The notes: a model not told the origin generated them from the sequence alone. 64,000 nt of DNA from Actinokineospora inagensis DSM 44258 (GCF_000482865.1 NZ_AXWW01000027.1:48131-112130), one strand, 5' to 3'. Counted from the stretch's first letter, positions 36,392 to 45,893 are shown. Program-made: numbers and translations.

Positions 36392-37570
36392 CTAGACGGT
36401 GACCGGGGTGTCCGCGCGCCTGCCCGCGGCCGCCAACCAGGCGGCGACGGCGACGGCGACCCCACCCATCCCGGCGACCGCGAAGCCCCACGCGGGCGAC
36501 GAGTGGTCCACGACGAACCCGATCACCGGGGCGCCGATCGACGAGCCCAGGGTGAACGCCGAACTCTGCAGGCCGGACGCGGCGCCGCGGATCGACGGCG
36601 GGGCCAACCTGGCGACCTCCTCACCGGTCGCGGCGACCGTCGGCGCGCAGAGGAAGCTGCACGGCACCAGGGCGAGCGCCAGCAGCCACCAGTCGCCGAC
36701 GAGGAACGCGACCGGGATGGTCAACGCGCCCATCGCGCCCATCAGCACGACCTGCGGCAGCGACCGGTGGACCGCGCCGTGTACCAGCCCACCGAGGGCC
36801 GACGCGGCGCAGATGATCACCACCAGCAGCCCGGTCCAGCTCAACTGCCCGTTCTCGCGCAGCGCCGCGACCATGGTCACGTCCACCCCGGCCAGCACGA
36901 ACACCGCGCCCGCGCCGACCGCGAGCACCGCGAGGAACCTGGGCGTCAGCCACTGCGACCGCGGCAACCGGGGACCCGCGGTCTGTTCCTCGTGATCGGC
37001 CCGGGTGCGCGGGTTGACGACCGCGATGAGGGTGCCGACGACCAGCACGGCCAGGCCGAGGCCGGTGGTGGCCGCCCGCGGCGAGAGCTGGGTGGCCAGC
37101 AGCACGGCGACAGCGGGGCCGACCATGTAGGTCAGCTCGACCGAGACCGAGTCCAGCGAGAACGCGGTGCGGCGCAGTTCGTCCGGGACGGTCGCCGCGA
37201 TGGCCTGCCGGGCGATCGACATGGTCGGCAGCGAGATCAGCCCGCCGACGAACGACAGAACGAGCAGTACCGGGTACGACATGAACCGGGCACCCAGCCA
37301 GAACGCCGTCTCGCCCAGGGTGGCGACGACCAGGGCCGGGCGCAGGCCGTACCGGTCGATGGCCACGCCCATCACCGGCGCCCCGACGGCGGCGCCGATG
37401 GTCCCGGCCGCGCCGACCAGACCGGCGGCGCCGTAGCTGCCGCCGAGCCCGACGGCGACGTACAGGGTCAGCACCATCGAGGTGGCCGCCACCGGGATGC
37501 GGGCGAAGAACATCAGGAGCATCAGCGTCCGCACGCCGGGTAGGCCGAGCATCCGGCGGTAGCGCTGCAT
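36392..37570 (-). CDS. MFS transporter
   Basis: A 392-residue protein with 12 hydrophobic helices and the MFS loop motif GAPVMGVAIDRYGLRPALV. It is distantly similar in plan to the exporter at 25487 (short SAM-like drug-efflux type). ATG 37570 is six bases after TGCCAT, with TTGACC 18 bases further up, a leaderless promoter. Longer upstream frame extensions (to 37840) cross this promoter and are rejected. Substrate unknown. Confidence 0.85.
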   Translation of the reverse strand: MQRYRRMLGLPGVRTLMLLMFFARIPVAATSMVLTLYVAVGLGGSYGAAGLVGAAGTIGAAVGAPVMGVAIDRYGLRPALVVATLGETAFWLGARFMSYPVLLVLSFVGGLISLPTMSIARQAIAATVPDELRRTAFSLDSVSVELTYMVGPAVAVLLATQLSPRAATTGLGLAVLVVGTLIAVVNPRTRADHEEQTAGPRLPRSQWLTPRFLAVLAVGAGAVFVLAGVDVTMVAALRENGQLSWTGLLVVIICAASALGGLVHGAVHRSLPQVVLMGAMGALTIPVAFLVGDWWLLALALVPCSFLCAPTVAATGEEVARLAPPSIRGAASGLQSSAFTLGSSIGAPVIGFVVDHSSPAWGFAVAGMGGVAVAVAAWLAAAGRRADTPVTV

Positions 37571-37576
37571 GCCCCG

Positions 37577-37606
37577 ATGGCACCTGACCGCACCCGCTCC
37601 GGTCAA
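37577..37606 (-). promoter_or_regulatory. Leaderless promoter of the 36392-37570 MFS gene
   Basis: On the minus strand: TTGACC (37601-37606), an 18-base spacer, TGCCAT (37577-37582), then six bases to the ATG. Confidence 0.55.
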
Positions 37607-37915
37607 GCCGATTACCGGGCAACCTTGAGTGATTCCAGACAAGGTGCCCGTCAGCCCCAACCGGGAGCGTGGCCACCCGGCCATCACCCGACCGGTCGGG
37701 GCGGGCACCGATCCACCCGGATCGTGCGACCGCCGCCCCTTGGTCAGGCGACGCGGTGAACCGGCACCCGGCATCCATGACAGATGGTTACTGGCCCACC
37801 ACCTTGCGTCACTCGACGGACCAACCCGCGAATTCCACACCCCTCACGCTCCGATTGATCGTTCCGCAGGCCCCCCGGCAGCGATGGTTTTTCCGGCATT
37901 TCCCCGGTACGGATT

Positions 37916-37940
37916 GGTTTGTCCAACACCATGGACAACC
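37916..37940 (+). promoter_or_regulatory. Inverted repeat in the leader of the Gly/Leu-rich gene
   Basis: GGTTTGTCCA and TGGACAACC flank a six-base spacer, 17 bases before the ATG at 37957. It could be an operator or an mRNA hairpin just upstream of the AAGGAG ribosome-binding site. The rest of the 37571-37956 gap shows no gene. Confidence 0.5.
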
Positions 37941-37956
37941 GACAAGGAGAAACTCG

Positions 37957-38667
37957 ATGAACAAGATCGCTCGTTTCGTCGCCGCGGCCGCCGCGGGTAG
38001 CGTTCTCGCTCTCGGTGGTGCCGGATTGGCACAGGCTGAAACAGCCGCCCCCGCGCCGGCGCCCGTCGAGCGGATCCAGACGGCCGACGCTGCCCTGCAG
38101 CAGGCCGTCGCCAACCAGGACCTAGCCGGTGTGCGCACGGCGTACAACGATCTGCGCACCGCTCTGGCCCAGTCCGGAGACCAGAACGCGGCACAGCTCG
38201 ACGCCGCGCTCGGCAACCTCGAGCGCGGTCTACCCGGCCTGTCCGGTCTGCCCGTCGACCCGACCAGTCTGCTCAGCGGCGCAGGAAACCCGCTGTCGAT
38301 CGTGCAGAGCCTGGTCAACACCGTGACCGGCCTGCTCAGCAGCCTGCTCGGTGGCGGACTCGGTGGCCTGACCGGTGTCGTCACCGGTGCGACCGGCGGC
38401 CTCCCCGGCGTCGGCACCGTCACCGGTGCGACCGGCGGCCTGCCCGGCCTCGGCGCGGTGACCGGCCTGCTCGGCGGCCTGCCCGGCCTCAGCTCGCTGA
38501 CCAGCCTGCTCGGCAACGTGCCGGTCCTCGGCAGCCTGCTCGGCGGGGCGACCGGCGCGACCGGTGGCGCGACCGGCGCCGCCAGCGGCCTGCTGGGCAA
38601 CCTGCCGCTGGTGGGTGGCCTGCTCGGTGGTCTGCCGATCCTCGGCAGCCTGCTCGGCGGTCACTGA
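37957..38667 (+). CDS. Secreted Gly/Leu-rich low-complexity protein
   Basis: 236 residues. Signal peptide (RFVAAAAAGSVLALGGAG, cleavage near AQAET), a helical segment of ~60 residues (ADAALQQAVANQDLAGVRTA), then ~150 residues of short hydrophobic repeats built from GLPGL, GLLGG, GATGG and SLLG. The DNA encoding GATGGLPG is repeated with a ~42-bp period. No Cys, no LPxTG anchor, no chaplin domain. The repeats look like surface-active or polymer-forming secreted proteins of aerial-hypha-forming actinobacteria, but no family is recognised. AAGGAG precedes ATG 37957. Confidence 0.8.
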   Translation: MNKIARFVAAAAAGSVLALGGAGLAQAETAAPAPAPVERIQTADAALQQAVANQDLAGVRTAYNDLRTALAQSGDQNAAQLDAALGNLERGLPGLSGLPVDPTSLLSGAGNPLSIVQSLVNTVTGLLSSLLGGGLGGLTGVVTGATGGLPGVGTVTGATGGLPGLGAVTGLLGGLPGLSSLTSLLGNVPVLGSLLGGATGATGGATGAASGLLGNLPLVGGLLGGLPILGSLLGGH

Positions 38668-38746
38668 CCCGCACCCCGCTGCACCTCGCTCTCGGCACCG
38701 TGTGTTGATCAAGCTCTATCGTGTGGTGTGCCGATAGTGGCAGCAC

Positions 38747-38794
38747 GGGCCGGTAATCCGATCCATGCCCGGGATCGGATTACCGGCCCTTTTT
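38747..38794 (+). terminator. Intrinsic terminator, 18-bp perfect stem plus U5
   Basis: GGGCCGGTAATCCGATCC pairs with GGATCGGATTACCGGCCC around a seven-base loop and is followed by TTTTT. The best canonical terminator in the window; it ends the Gly/Leu-rich gene transcript. Confidence 0.93.
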
Positions 38795-38847
38795 CCTGGG
38801 CCCTCCACTAATTCGGGACAATGCTGAATTCGTCCGACAAAGCTGCA

Positions 38848-39492
38848 TCAGGGCGCGGTGGAATACCAATGCGTCGTGTACGCGGACGCCTCGGCCGCCA
38901 ACCACGCGTCCAGGTTCGGGATATTCGTGTTACGCGCCAGCCGGTGCTCGCGGGCCCGCCGGAGGTCGACGACCAGCGGCTCGGCGCCGGGTAAGACCTC
39001 GTCGACGCGGACGGCGAGCAGCCGCAGCGCCGCGTTCGCCGCGTCCCTGGTCAGCGGGGCTTCCTTGAGGTGGAACAGCACCGCCCGCAGCCCGCCGGAG
39101 CGGCCGCGCACGGCCAGGTGCGGCGCCACCGTCAACTCCAGGTCGGCGAACCGCACGATCGTCGCCCCGCAGGGCACCGGCGTCACCCGCGCCTTGCGCC
39201 ACCAGGCCAGAAAACCCGCCGCGACCTGCTCGTACGCCCTCGGCTGGCCGGTCAACTCGGCCGCGGACACCGCCTCGGCCAGCACCCCCGCCGGGTCGTC
39301 GGCGCGGGCGGCCCGCTCGATGGCGGCCAGCATCGGCCGGTAGAAGACCCGGCCGTAGTGCTCGGGTACCCCGTCCCGCTCGTGCGCGGACACCACGATC
39401 TCGGTCCGCCGCCGCCGATCACCCGCCGCGTACTCGGCGAAGGCGGTCGCGCTCGTCCCCACGGCGCCAGTCCCCACGGTGCCAGTCGACAC
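38848..39492 (-). CDS. Hypothetical protein with operator-like inverted repeat upstream
   Basis: A 214-residue soluble protein of unknown family. It begins with a Gly/Thr/Val low-complexity stretch (TGTVGTGAVGTSATA), then a helical region (EYAAGDRRRRTEIVVSAHER, VFYRPMLAAIERAARADD) and a C-terminal alpha/beta part (VLPGAEPLVVDLRRAREHRL, NTNIPNLDAWLAAEASAY). The GTG start at 39492 has GAGGGGAG upstream. The promoter lies inside an inverted repeat (39507-39546), suggesting specific repression. No catalytic motif recognised. Confidence 0.65.
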   Translation of the reverse strand: MSTGTVGTGAVGTSATAFAEYAAGDRRRRTEIVVSAHERDGVPEHYGRVFYRPMLAAIERAARADDPAGVLAEAVSAAELTGQPRAYEQVAAGFLAWWRKARVTPVPCGATIVRFADLELTVAPHLAVRGRSGGLRAVLFHLKEAPLTRDAANAALRLLAVRVDEVLPGAEPLVVDLRRAREHRLARNTNIPNLDAWLAAEASAYTTHWYSTAP

Positions 39493-39506
39493 ATTGGCTC
39501 CCCTCG

Positions 39507-39546
39507 TTCGAACACCGACCACCAGCATACCGCACAAGTGTTCGAA
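39507..39546 (-). promoter_or_regulatory. Inverted repeat TTCGAACAC / GTGTTCGAA around a -10 box
   Basis: Nine-base perfect arms separated by 22 bases flank the TATGCT -10 box (39524-39529, minus strand) of the hypothetical gene at 38848. Half-sites resemble, but do not match, the actinobacterial LexA box, whose halves are only four bases apart. Confidence 0.55.
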
Positions 39547-39568
39547 AGAGGGGGCTTGACCTGCGATT

Positions 39569-40315
39569 TCAGCGGATCTCGACGAACGTGTCGACGACCT
39601 TGTCCAGGGCGGGGCCGGAGGTCGCGCGGGCGGATTCCAGGGTCCAGCCGATCACCTGGTAGTAGCCCCGCCGGCCCTCGACGAGGGTGTACCAGAAGAC
39701 CGTCGGGTGGCCGCTGACCCGCATGGTGACCTCGTAGCGGACCGCGGCCATGCCGTTGAGGCGCAGCGCGGTCGGCCCGGACACCACCTTCTGGTCCTCG
39801 CGGCCGCGGATCAGGTTCTCCACCCCCACCTGGAAGTCGGCGAAGTCGTCGAAGTCGGTGGTCTTGTCGGTGATCACCATCAGGTAGCGCTCCTGGAAGA
39901 TCTGCCCGTAGGTGAGCACCGCGTCCGGGCTGCGGTACTTGGCCGGGAGCTCGGCCCAGTCGTCGGGCACGCCGACCTGGACCCGGCCGTCGGTCGAGGT
40001 GATGACCTTGGTCTTGGTGACCTCGGTCGGCGCGGCGCGCTCGGCCGGTTTGGTCGACACGGACAGCCAGACGACCCCGCCGACCAACCCGACCAGGACG
40101 ACGGCCAGCACCACCAACCACGTCCGGCGGCGCTTGGGCTGGATGGTGTCGGACAGCGTCGACCAGGGGTACTCCTGCGGCGGTGGACCGTACGGCGCCT
40201 GCTGCCCGGGTGACGCAAACGGTTGCGGGTCGGACGGTCGCAGGTCCGACGGCCGCGGCGCGGGGAAGACGGGTGGTACCGGGTCCGGGGTGGACCCCGG
40301 CGTCGGTTCGGTCAT
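39569..40315 (-). CDS. Proline-rich single-pass membrane protein, hypothetical
   Basis: 248 residues: ~60 residues rich in Pro, Ser and Asp (inside the cell), a basic stop (QPKRRRTW), one membrane helix (LVVLAVVLVGLVGGVVWLSV) and an extracytoplasmic alpha/beta domain of ~150 residues (VQVGVPDDWAELPAKYRSP, YLMVITDKTTDFDDFADF, FWYTLVEGRRGYYQVIGW). The outer part resembles the PsbP/LpqN-type folds seen in actinobacterial surface proteins, but that is a guess from pattern. ATG 40315. Confidence 0.7.
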   Translation of the reverse strand: MTEPTPGSTPDPVPPVFPAPRPSDLRPSDPQPFASPGQQAPYGPPPQEYPWSTLSDTIQPKRRRTWLVVLAVVLVGLVGGVVWLSVSTKPAERAAPTEVTKTKVITSTDGRVQVGVPDDWAELPAKYRSPDAVLTYGQIFQERYLMVITDKTTDFDDFADFQVGVENLIRGREDQKVVSGPTALRLNGMAAVRYEVTMRVSGHPTVFWYTLVEGRRGYYQVIGWTLESARATSGPALDKVVDTFVEIR

Positions 40316-40398
40316 CGCGACTCGTGCCCCCAGGTCACGTGCGGTTCCCGCGCGATCGGCGGGCGACGCGAGTGTAATCGCCTGGCAGGATCAACCGG

Positions 40399-42264
40399 GT
40401 GAGCACCAACAGCGCTGACCAGCCCGCCGCCCGCGAGGCCGAGGTCCCGGAGCACCTGTTCGCCGACGACGAGCAGGCCGAGGCCCGCTGGCGGGCGCGG
40501 TTCCACGCGGCGCGGGTCACCCTGCCGGACTGGGCGCTGGCGGCCCCGGACCGCACCGTGTACACGTCCAACGCGAGCGGCGTGTGGGAGGTGTACGCCT
40601 GGGACCGGGCGACCGACACGCACCGCCAGGTCACCGACCGCCCCAACGGCACCCTGTACTCGACGGTCTCACCGGACGGCGAGCACATCTGGTGGTTCGC
40701 CGACACCGACGGCGACGAGTTCGGCACGTGGGTGTCCGAGCCGTTCGCGGGTCGGCCCGCGGGCGCGGAGGCCGTTCCGGCGATGGCCGCCGCGAAGCCC
40801 GGGTACCCGGCGGGACTGGAGATCGGCGACCACGTGCGCGCGATCGGGGTCGCGGACGACGACGGCACCACGATCTACCTGTCGCGCGGCGGTGCCGACG
40901 GCGAGGTGATCTACCAGAACGAGCACGACGGCGGCGTGTCCGCCCTCTCGCGCGACGAGACCCTGCTTGCCATCGCCCACTCCGAACACGGCGACAACCG
41001 GCACCCCGCGTTGCGCGTGCTGTCGGTCGCCGATGGCTCTACCGTCGTCGAGAAGTGGGACGGCAAGGGCAACGGTCTTAGCGGTATCGCGTTCAGCCCG
41101 ATCTCGGGTGACCAGCGGCTGCTGGTGCTGCACGAACGGCGCGGCCGCGAGGAACTGCTGATCTGGGACATCAAGGCCGACACCGAGCAGGAAATCACCC
41201 TTGACTTGCCCGGCGAGGTCGAGGCGGGCTGGTACACCGATGGCACGGCGCTGCTGGTCATGCACACCCACGAGGCGCGCAACACGCTGCACCGGTACGA
41301 CATCACGTCCGGCAGACTGACCACTTTGGACACCCCAGCCGGGACGATCGGCTCAGCGCACACCCGCCCGGACGGCACCGTCGAGTACTCCTGGTCCAGC
41401 GCCGCCGAGCCGTCCGTCGTGCGCGCGCTGTTCAGCGACGGCACCGAACGGGTCCTGCTCACCCCGCCCGGCGACCGCGCTCCCGGGAGCGCGCGGCTCA
41501 CGGATGCCTTCGTGGAGACCGAGAACGGCACGGTGCACGCCCTCGTCGCCCGTCCTACCGACGCGCCCGAAGGCCCGCTGCCAACCGTGTTCAGCCTGCA
41601 CGGCGGCCCGCACGCGTCCGACGAGGACCGGTTCTCGGCGTATCGCGCGATGTGGGTCGACGCGGGGTTCGCGGTCGTACACGTCAACTACCGCGGTTCT
41701 ACCGGCTACGGTTCCGTGTGGCGTGACGCGATCGAAGGCAGGCCAGGTCTTACCGAGCTTGCCGACGTTGCCGCCGTACACGCGTGGGCAGTGTCGTCGG
41801 GCTTGGCGGACCCCGCGCGCTGTGTCGTGAACGGCGCCTCGTGGGGCGGCTACCTCGCGCTGTTGGCACTGGGCACGCAGCCCGATCTGTGGGCCGCGGG
41901 CGTCGCGGGTGTGCCCGTCGCGGATTACCTCGCCGCCTACGAGGACGAGATGGAACCGTTGCGCGCGTTCGACCGCGCCCTCTTCGGCGGTTCCCCCGCC
42001 GAGCTGCACGACCGGTACGTCGAATGCTCGCCGATTACCTACGTCGATCAGGTGAGCGCGCCCGTCCTGATCCTGGCGGGCGAGAACGACCCGCGGTGCC
42101 CCATCCGCCAGATCGACAACTACCTGGAGCGGTTGGCAGCACGGAACCACCCGCACAGGGTCTACCGCTACGACGCGGGCCACGGCTCCCTCGTCGTCGC
42201 GGAGACCATCAAGCAGTCGCTGATCGAGCTGTACTTCGCTCTACGCGCGCTCAACCTCCGGTGA
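40399..42264 (+). CDS. S9-family prolyl oligopeptidase-like serine peptidase
   Basis: A 621-residue cytoplasmic peptidase. An N-terminal beta-propeller (residues ~30-340, repeated WD40-like blades) precedes an alpha/beta-hydrolase domain with LHGGPHASDEDRFSA, the nucleophile Ser in VVNGASWGGYLALLAL, Asp in LAGENDPRCPIRQ and His in YDAGHGSLV. It cleaves short peptides; the dipeptide/oligopeptide importer at the right end of the window could supply substrates. GTG 40399. Its stop overlaps the convergent hydrolase gene by 14 bases. Confidence 0.92.
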   Translation: MSTNSADQPAAREAEVPEHLFADDEQAEARWRARFHAARVTLPDWALAAPDRTVYTSNASGVWEVYAWDRATDTHRQVTDRPNGTLYSTVSPDGEHIWWFADTDGDEFGTWVSEPFAGRPAGAEAVPAMAAAKPGYPAGLEIGDHVRAIGVADDDGTTIYLSRGGADGEVIYQNEHDGGVSALSRDETLLAIAHSEHGDNRHPALRVLSVADGSTVVEKWDGKGNGLSGIAFSPISGDQRLLVLHERRGREELLIWDIKADTEQEITLDLPGEVEAGWYTDGTALLVMHTHEARNTLHRYDITSGRLTTLDTPAGTIGSAHTRPDGTVEYSWSSAAEPSVVRALFSDGTERVLLTPPGDRAPGSARLTDAFVETENGTVHALVARPTDAPEGPLPTVFSLHGGPHASDEDRFSAYRAMWVDAGFAVVHVNYRGSTGYGSVWRDAIEGRPGLTELADVAAVHAWAVSSGLADPARCVVNGASWGGYLALLALGTQPDLWAAGVAGVPVADYLAAYEDEMEPLRAFDRALFGGSPAELHDRYVECSPITYVDQVSAPVLILAGENDPRCPIRQIDNYLERLAARNHPHRVYRYDAGHGSLVVAETIKQSLIELYFALRALNLR

Positions 42265-43300
42265 GTGCCAGCGCCGCCTTGAGCGTTGTCACACCTTCCT
42301 GGAGGGCGTCGCGGAATCGTTGGCCCGCAGCCAGGTAGTTGATGTAACCGTGGATGAGGTCGGCCTGCCGGGACAGGATCACCGGCACGCCGGCCTCTCT
42401 TAGCGCGTCCGCGAGCGCTTCGCCTTCATCGCGAAGAGGATCGAACCCGGCCGTGGCGATGTAAGCCGGTGGCAGTCCCGTTAGGTCTTCCGCACGCGCG
42501 ATGGACAGCCGGACATCACCGCGTTTGTCCTTGTCCGGGACGTAGTGGTCGGCGAACCAGTCCATGTCCGTGTCGGTGAGGAAGAAGCCGGTGGCGAAGA
42601 GTTCTCGAGAACGGCGCCGGACAGTGGCATCCGCACCCGGGTAGAACAAGAGCTGGAACACCGGCTTGGGCTTACCCGCGCGCACCGCCTGGTACGCCGT
42701 CACCGCCGCCAGGTTCCCGCCAGCAGAGTCACCACCCACCGCGATCCGCCGCGGATCGACCCCGAGCTCGCGCGCGTGCTCGACGGCGTACAGGTAGGCC
42801 GCGAAGGCATCGTCGACCGCCGCCGGGAACGGGTGCTCCGGTGCGAGCCGGTAGTCGACTGACAACACCTTCACCCCGCCGTTCTTGGCGATGAACCGGC
42901 ACGAGTTGTCGTGGGTGTCGAGGTCACCGATGACCCACCCGCCACCGTGGTAGAAGACCAACAGCGGCGCCTGATCATCAACCCCGCGCGGCGTGTACAG
43001 CCGCCCAGGGACGCCACCCAGATCAAGTCCTCTTACCTCCACGGGCTCGATCGGCGCACCACAGATAGAGCGACTGGACTTCACCAACCGCACCCTGGAC
43101 TGCTGCGGGTCACCGCCCGCCATACCGCTGCCGTTGACCAGGCGGTTGAGCAACAGCAGCAGTTGCGCGTCCACCGCCAACTCCTGCCCATCGATGCGGA
43201 CAGGCCTACCCACAACCAGCCGCTTCACCGACCTGGGCAGCGCGTACACCGCCCGCACCAGCGCGGCCTGAACCCGCCACGGAACCACGTCGAGCACCAT
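42251..43300 (-). CDS. Alpha/beta hydrolase, hormone-sensitive-lipase type
   Basis: A 349-residue esterase. The HSL-family oxyanion motif VFYHGGGWVIGDLDTHD, the nucleophile elbow AVGGDSAGGNLAAV, the acid in TAGFDPLRDEG and His in LIHGYIN are all present. ATG 43300 is chosen because GAGGAGG lies eight bases upstream. A GTG three codons earlier falls within that site. Acts on short-chain acyl esters; substrate unknown. Confidence 0.9.
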   Translation of the reverse strand: MVLDVVPWRVQAALVRAVYALPRSVKRLVVGRPVRIDGQELAVDAQLLLLLNRLVNGSGMAGGDPQQSRVRLVKSSRSICGAPIEPVEVRGLDLGGVPGRLYTPRGVDDQAPLLVFYHGGGWVIGDLDTHDNSCRFIAKNGGVKVLSVDYRLAPEHPFPAAVDDAFAAYLYAVEHARELGVDPRRIAVGGDSAGGNLAAVTAYQAVRAGKPKPVFQLLFYPGADATVRRRSRELFATGFFLTDTDMDWFADHYVPDKDKRGDVRLSIARAEDLTGLPPAYIATAGFDPLRDEGEALADALREAGVPVILSRQADLIHGYINYLAAGQRFRDALQEGVTTLKAALALTGG

Positions 43301-43324
43301 TCCCGGCACCTCCTCGGCGCCAGG

Positions 43325-43903
43325 TTACCCGTCAGTAGCCGCCCGGTTCGCCGCGAACTCGACCACCTGTCGCCCGATCAACCGCAACGCGTCCGGCACC
43401 GACGGGTCAGAGCACTCCCCGTCCTCCCCGAACCGCGTCTGAAGCGTGTTCACCGCCACCCCCAACGGCGTCGGCCAGGCCCGCAACGCGTGCGTGATCG
43501 ACCGCAACGCCGACAACGTGTTCACCGCCGCCTGCCACCCCGCCGCCGTCGCCACGCACCCCACCGCGCGCCCGTCCAGGTAGACCCGCTCGTCCTCCCG
43601 CAGGTCCTCCACGTAGTCCAGGGCGTTCTTCACCAGCCCCGACACCGTCCCGTGGTACCCCGGCGACACCAACACCACCCCATCGGCGCCCCGCAACGCC
43701 TCCACCAGCCGCAACGCCGCCCCCGTCCGCTCCCCCACCCCCGGGTCGTAGAACGGCAAGACCAACTCCGCCCCCACCAACGCCGTCGTCTTGGCCCCCG
43801 CCTCAGCCGCCCCCGCCAACACCACCCCCAACGCCCGCTCCGACTGCGACCCCGCCCGCAGCGACCCGCCAATACCCACCACCGAGATCGTCACCCACCG
43901 CAT
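43325..43903 (-). CDS. NADPH-dependent FMN reductase family protein
   Basis: A 192-residue flavodoxin-like protein. The phosphate-binding loop is GIGGSLRAGSQSERAL, followed by LPFYDPGVGER and the flavin-contact VLVSPGYHGTVSGLVKNALDYVEDL, typical of NAD(P)H-dependent FMN reductases/quinone reductases. ATG 43903; GTG 43894 also possible. It lies directly upstream of the hydrolase gene on the same strand (24-base gap), so likely co-transcribed. Confidence 0.88.
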   Translation of the reverse strand: MRWVTISVVGIGGSLRAGSQSERALGVVLAGAAEAGAKTTALVGAELVLPFYDPGVGERTGAALRLVEALRGADGVVLVSPGYHGTVSGLVKNALDYVEDLREDERVYLDGRAVGCVATAAGWQAAVNTLSALRSITHALRAWPTPLGVAVNTLQTRFGEDGECSDPSVPDALRLIGRQVVEFAANRAATDG

Positions 43904-44295
43904 CCTTCCATCGCCTCCCCCGACCGTACGACCTCCACTCCGGTAGAGCTCCACCTCACGAGACCCCCATTACACATCCCTCAGTCCCCAGGCCAACGCC
44001 ACAAAGACCAACGCCACAGCAGCCAATGGCTCAAGAGAGGAAAGACCAAGAGGACAGAGAAATGAGAACAAGGCGGAAACGAACGAACGACCCAGCCACA
44101 CCATCCCCAACCGGCCCTCACCACACCATGGGCGACAAGCCCATTGGTTACCTACTCGATGTGAGGGCCGACAGGCCGAGCGAGCAACGGCGGGTCGGGA
44201 GTGACCGCACCGTGGGGGTCTGGGGGTCGCCCGCCAGATACGACAACGGGCGACCCACCTCACGCCTTCTGTGAGGACAGATCGCCCAGAGTCCG
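43904..44295. other. Non-coding gap between the FMN reductase gene and tRNA-Pro
   Basis: Lower GC than the surroundings, A-rich on the + strand around 44000-44100. No gene, repeat or integrase is visible, and there is no second copy of the tRNA 3' end that would mark an integrated element. Confidence 0.5.
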
Positions 44296-44369
<74 letters not shown>

Positions 44370-44389
44370 AAAGTGGAACGACGGGAAGT

Positions 44390-45355
44390 CTATCTGACGC
44401 GGGCGCCTGCTCCGAATCGGGCCCCTGGGACGCCTTCTTGGGCGGGGTCGTTGCTGGTCAGGCGGGGTACGAGGGTGAGCAGGCTGGCTTCGGGGGGGCA
44501 GGCGAAGCGGATGGGGGCGTAGGGGCTGGTGCCGAGGCCCGCGGACACGTGGAGCCACGTGTGGTGGCCCCAGCGGGATGAGCCGCGGGCGCGGGCGCGG
44601 TCGAGGTCACAGTTGGTGACGATGGCGCCGTAGCCGGGGATGCGGAGTTGGCCGCCGTGGGTGTGGCCTGCCATGACCAGGTCGTAGCCGTCTTCGGCGA
44701 AGCGGTCGAGGACACGGGGTTCGGGGGAATGGGTGACGCCGAGGCGGAGGGTGGCTTGGCGGTCGGGTTTGCCCGCGATGTCGTCGTAGCGGTCGCGGTG
44801 GAGGTGGGGGTCGTCGACGCCCGCGGCGGCGATGGTGCGGCCGTCGACGGTGAAGAGGGTGCGGTTGTGGGTGAGGTCGATCCAGCCGCGTTCGAGCATG
44901 GCGGCGCGGAGGTCCTGCCACGGGAGGGGGACGCCGTGGATGCGCTTCTTCGACGGGAAGAGGTACCTGGCGGGGTTCTTCGGCTTGGGCGCGTAGTAGT
45001 CGTTGCTGCCGAAGACGAAGACGCCGGGGCGATTGAGCAGGGGGCCGAGGGCGCGGACGACGGCGGGGACGGCCTGCCGGTGGGCGAGGTTGTCGCCGGT
45101 GTTGACGACCAGGTCGGGGTTGAGGTCGTCGAGGGCGGCGACCCAGCGCTGCTTCGACTTCTGCCCCGGCAACATGTGCAGGTCGGAGATGTGCAGGACG
45201 CGGAGGGGGCGGGCGCCTTCGGCGAGGACCGGGATGGTGGCCTGGCGCAGGGTCCAGCGGGTGCGTTCGTAGCCCGCGGCGTAGGCGATGGTGGCCGCGC
45301 CGAGCGCGGTGGTGCCGATGGCGATGCGGCCGAGGGTCCTCACTGCGTCACTCAC
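44390..45355 (-). CDS. Metallophosphoesterase (Rv3683-like)
   Basis: A 321-residue calcineurin-like phosphoesterase with an N-terminal hydrophobic anchor ([17 protein letters not shown]). Metal ligands appear in order: [37 protein letters not shown] and MAGHTHGGQ. Actinobacterial relatives are encoded next to ponA2, hinting at a cell-wall or lipid phosphate role. GTG 45355 is seven bases after TACCCT, a leaderless pattern. Divergent from yqeY. Confidence 0.9.
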   Translation of the reverse strand: MSDAVRTLGRIAIGTTALGAATIAYAAGYERTRWTLRQATIPVLAEGARPLRVLHISDLHMLPGQKSKQRWVAALDDLNPDLVVNTGDNLAHRQAVPAVVRALGPLLNRPGVFVFGSNDYYAPKPKNPARYLFPSKKRIHGVPLPWQDLRAAMLERGWIDLTHNRTLFTVDGRTIAAAGVDDPHLHRDRYDDIAGKPDRQATLRLGVTHSPEPRVLDRFAEDGYDLVMAGHTHGGQLRIPGYGAIVTNCDLDRARARGSSRWGHHTWLHVSAGLGTSPYAPIRFACPPEASLLTLVPRLTSNDPAQEGVPGARFGAGARVR

Positions 45356-45413
45356 GTCCACGAGGGTACGGGTTCGGCGCACCGGGGTTGAACGATCAGT
45401 AGGGTTACCGGTC

Positions 45414-45884
45414 ATGGCCGAGCTGAAGAACCGCCTGCAGGCGGACCTCACCACCGCGTTGAAGGCCCGGGAGAAGACCCGGCTGGCCACCTTGCGGATG
45501 GCGCTGGCGGCGGTGACCAATGAGGAAGTGGCGGGCACCGAGGCGCGCGAGCTGTCCGACGACGAGGTCCTCAAGGTGCTGGCCCGCGAGGTCCGCAAGC
45601 GCAAGGAGGCCGCGGAGGCGTTCTCCGGCGCGGGCCGCGCCGAGCAGGCCCAACTGGAACTGGACGAGGCCGAGGTGCTGACCGCGTACCTGCCAGAGCA
45701 ACTCGACGACGCCGAGGTCGCGGCCCTGGTCGACGAGGCGTTCGCCGAGGTCACCGCCCAGTTGGGTGCGGCACCGGGCCAGCGGCAGATGGGTCAGGTC
45801 ATGAAGGCCGCCAACGCGAAGGTCGCCGGTCGCGCCGAGGGCGCCCGCGTCGCGGCGGCGGTGAAGGCGAAGCTCGCGGGCTGA
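45414..45884 (+). CDS. GatB/YqeY-domain protein
   Basis: 156 residues, full length for the YqeY family: an N-terminal helical domain (LKNRLQADLTTALKAREKTR, LRMALAAVTNEEV) and a C-terminal tRNA-binding-like domain (LPEQLDDAEVAALVDEAF, GQVMKAANAKVAGRAEGARV). Related to the tail domain of amidotransferase GatB; the exact role is not established. ATG 45414. A terminator follows at 45894. Confidence 0.92.
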   Translation: MAELKNRLQADLTTALKAREKTRLATLRMALAAVTNEEVAGTEARELSDDEVLKVLAREVRKRKEAAEAFSGAGRAEQAQLELDEAEVLTAYLPEQLDDAEVAALVDEAFAEVTAQLGAAPGQRQMGQVMKAANAKVAGRAEGARVAAAVKAKLAG

Positions 45885-45893
45885 CGAACCCAC

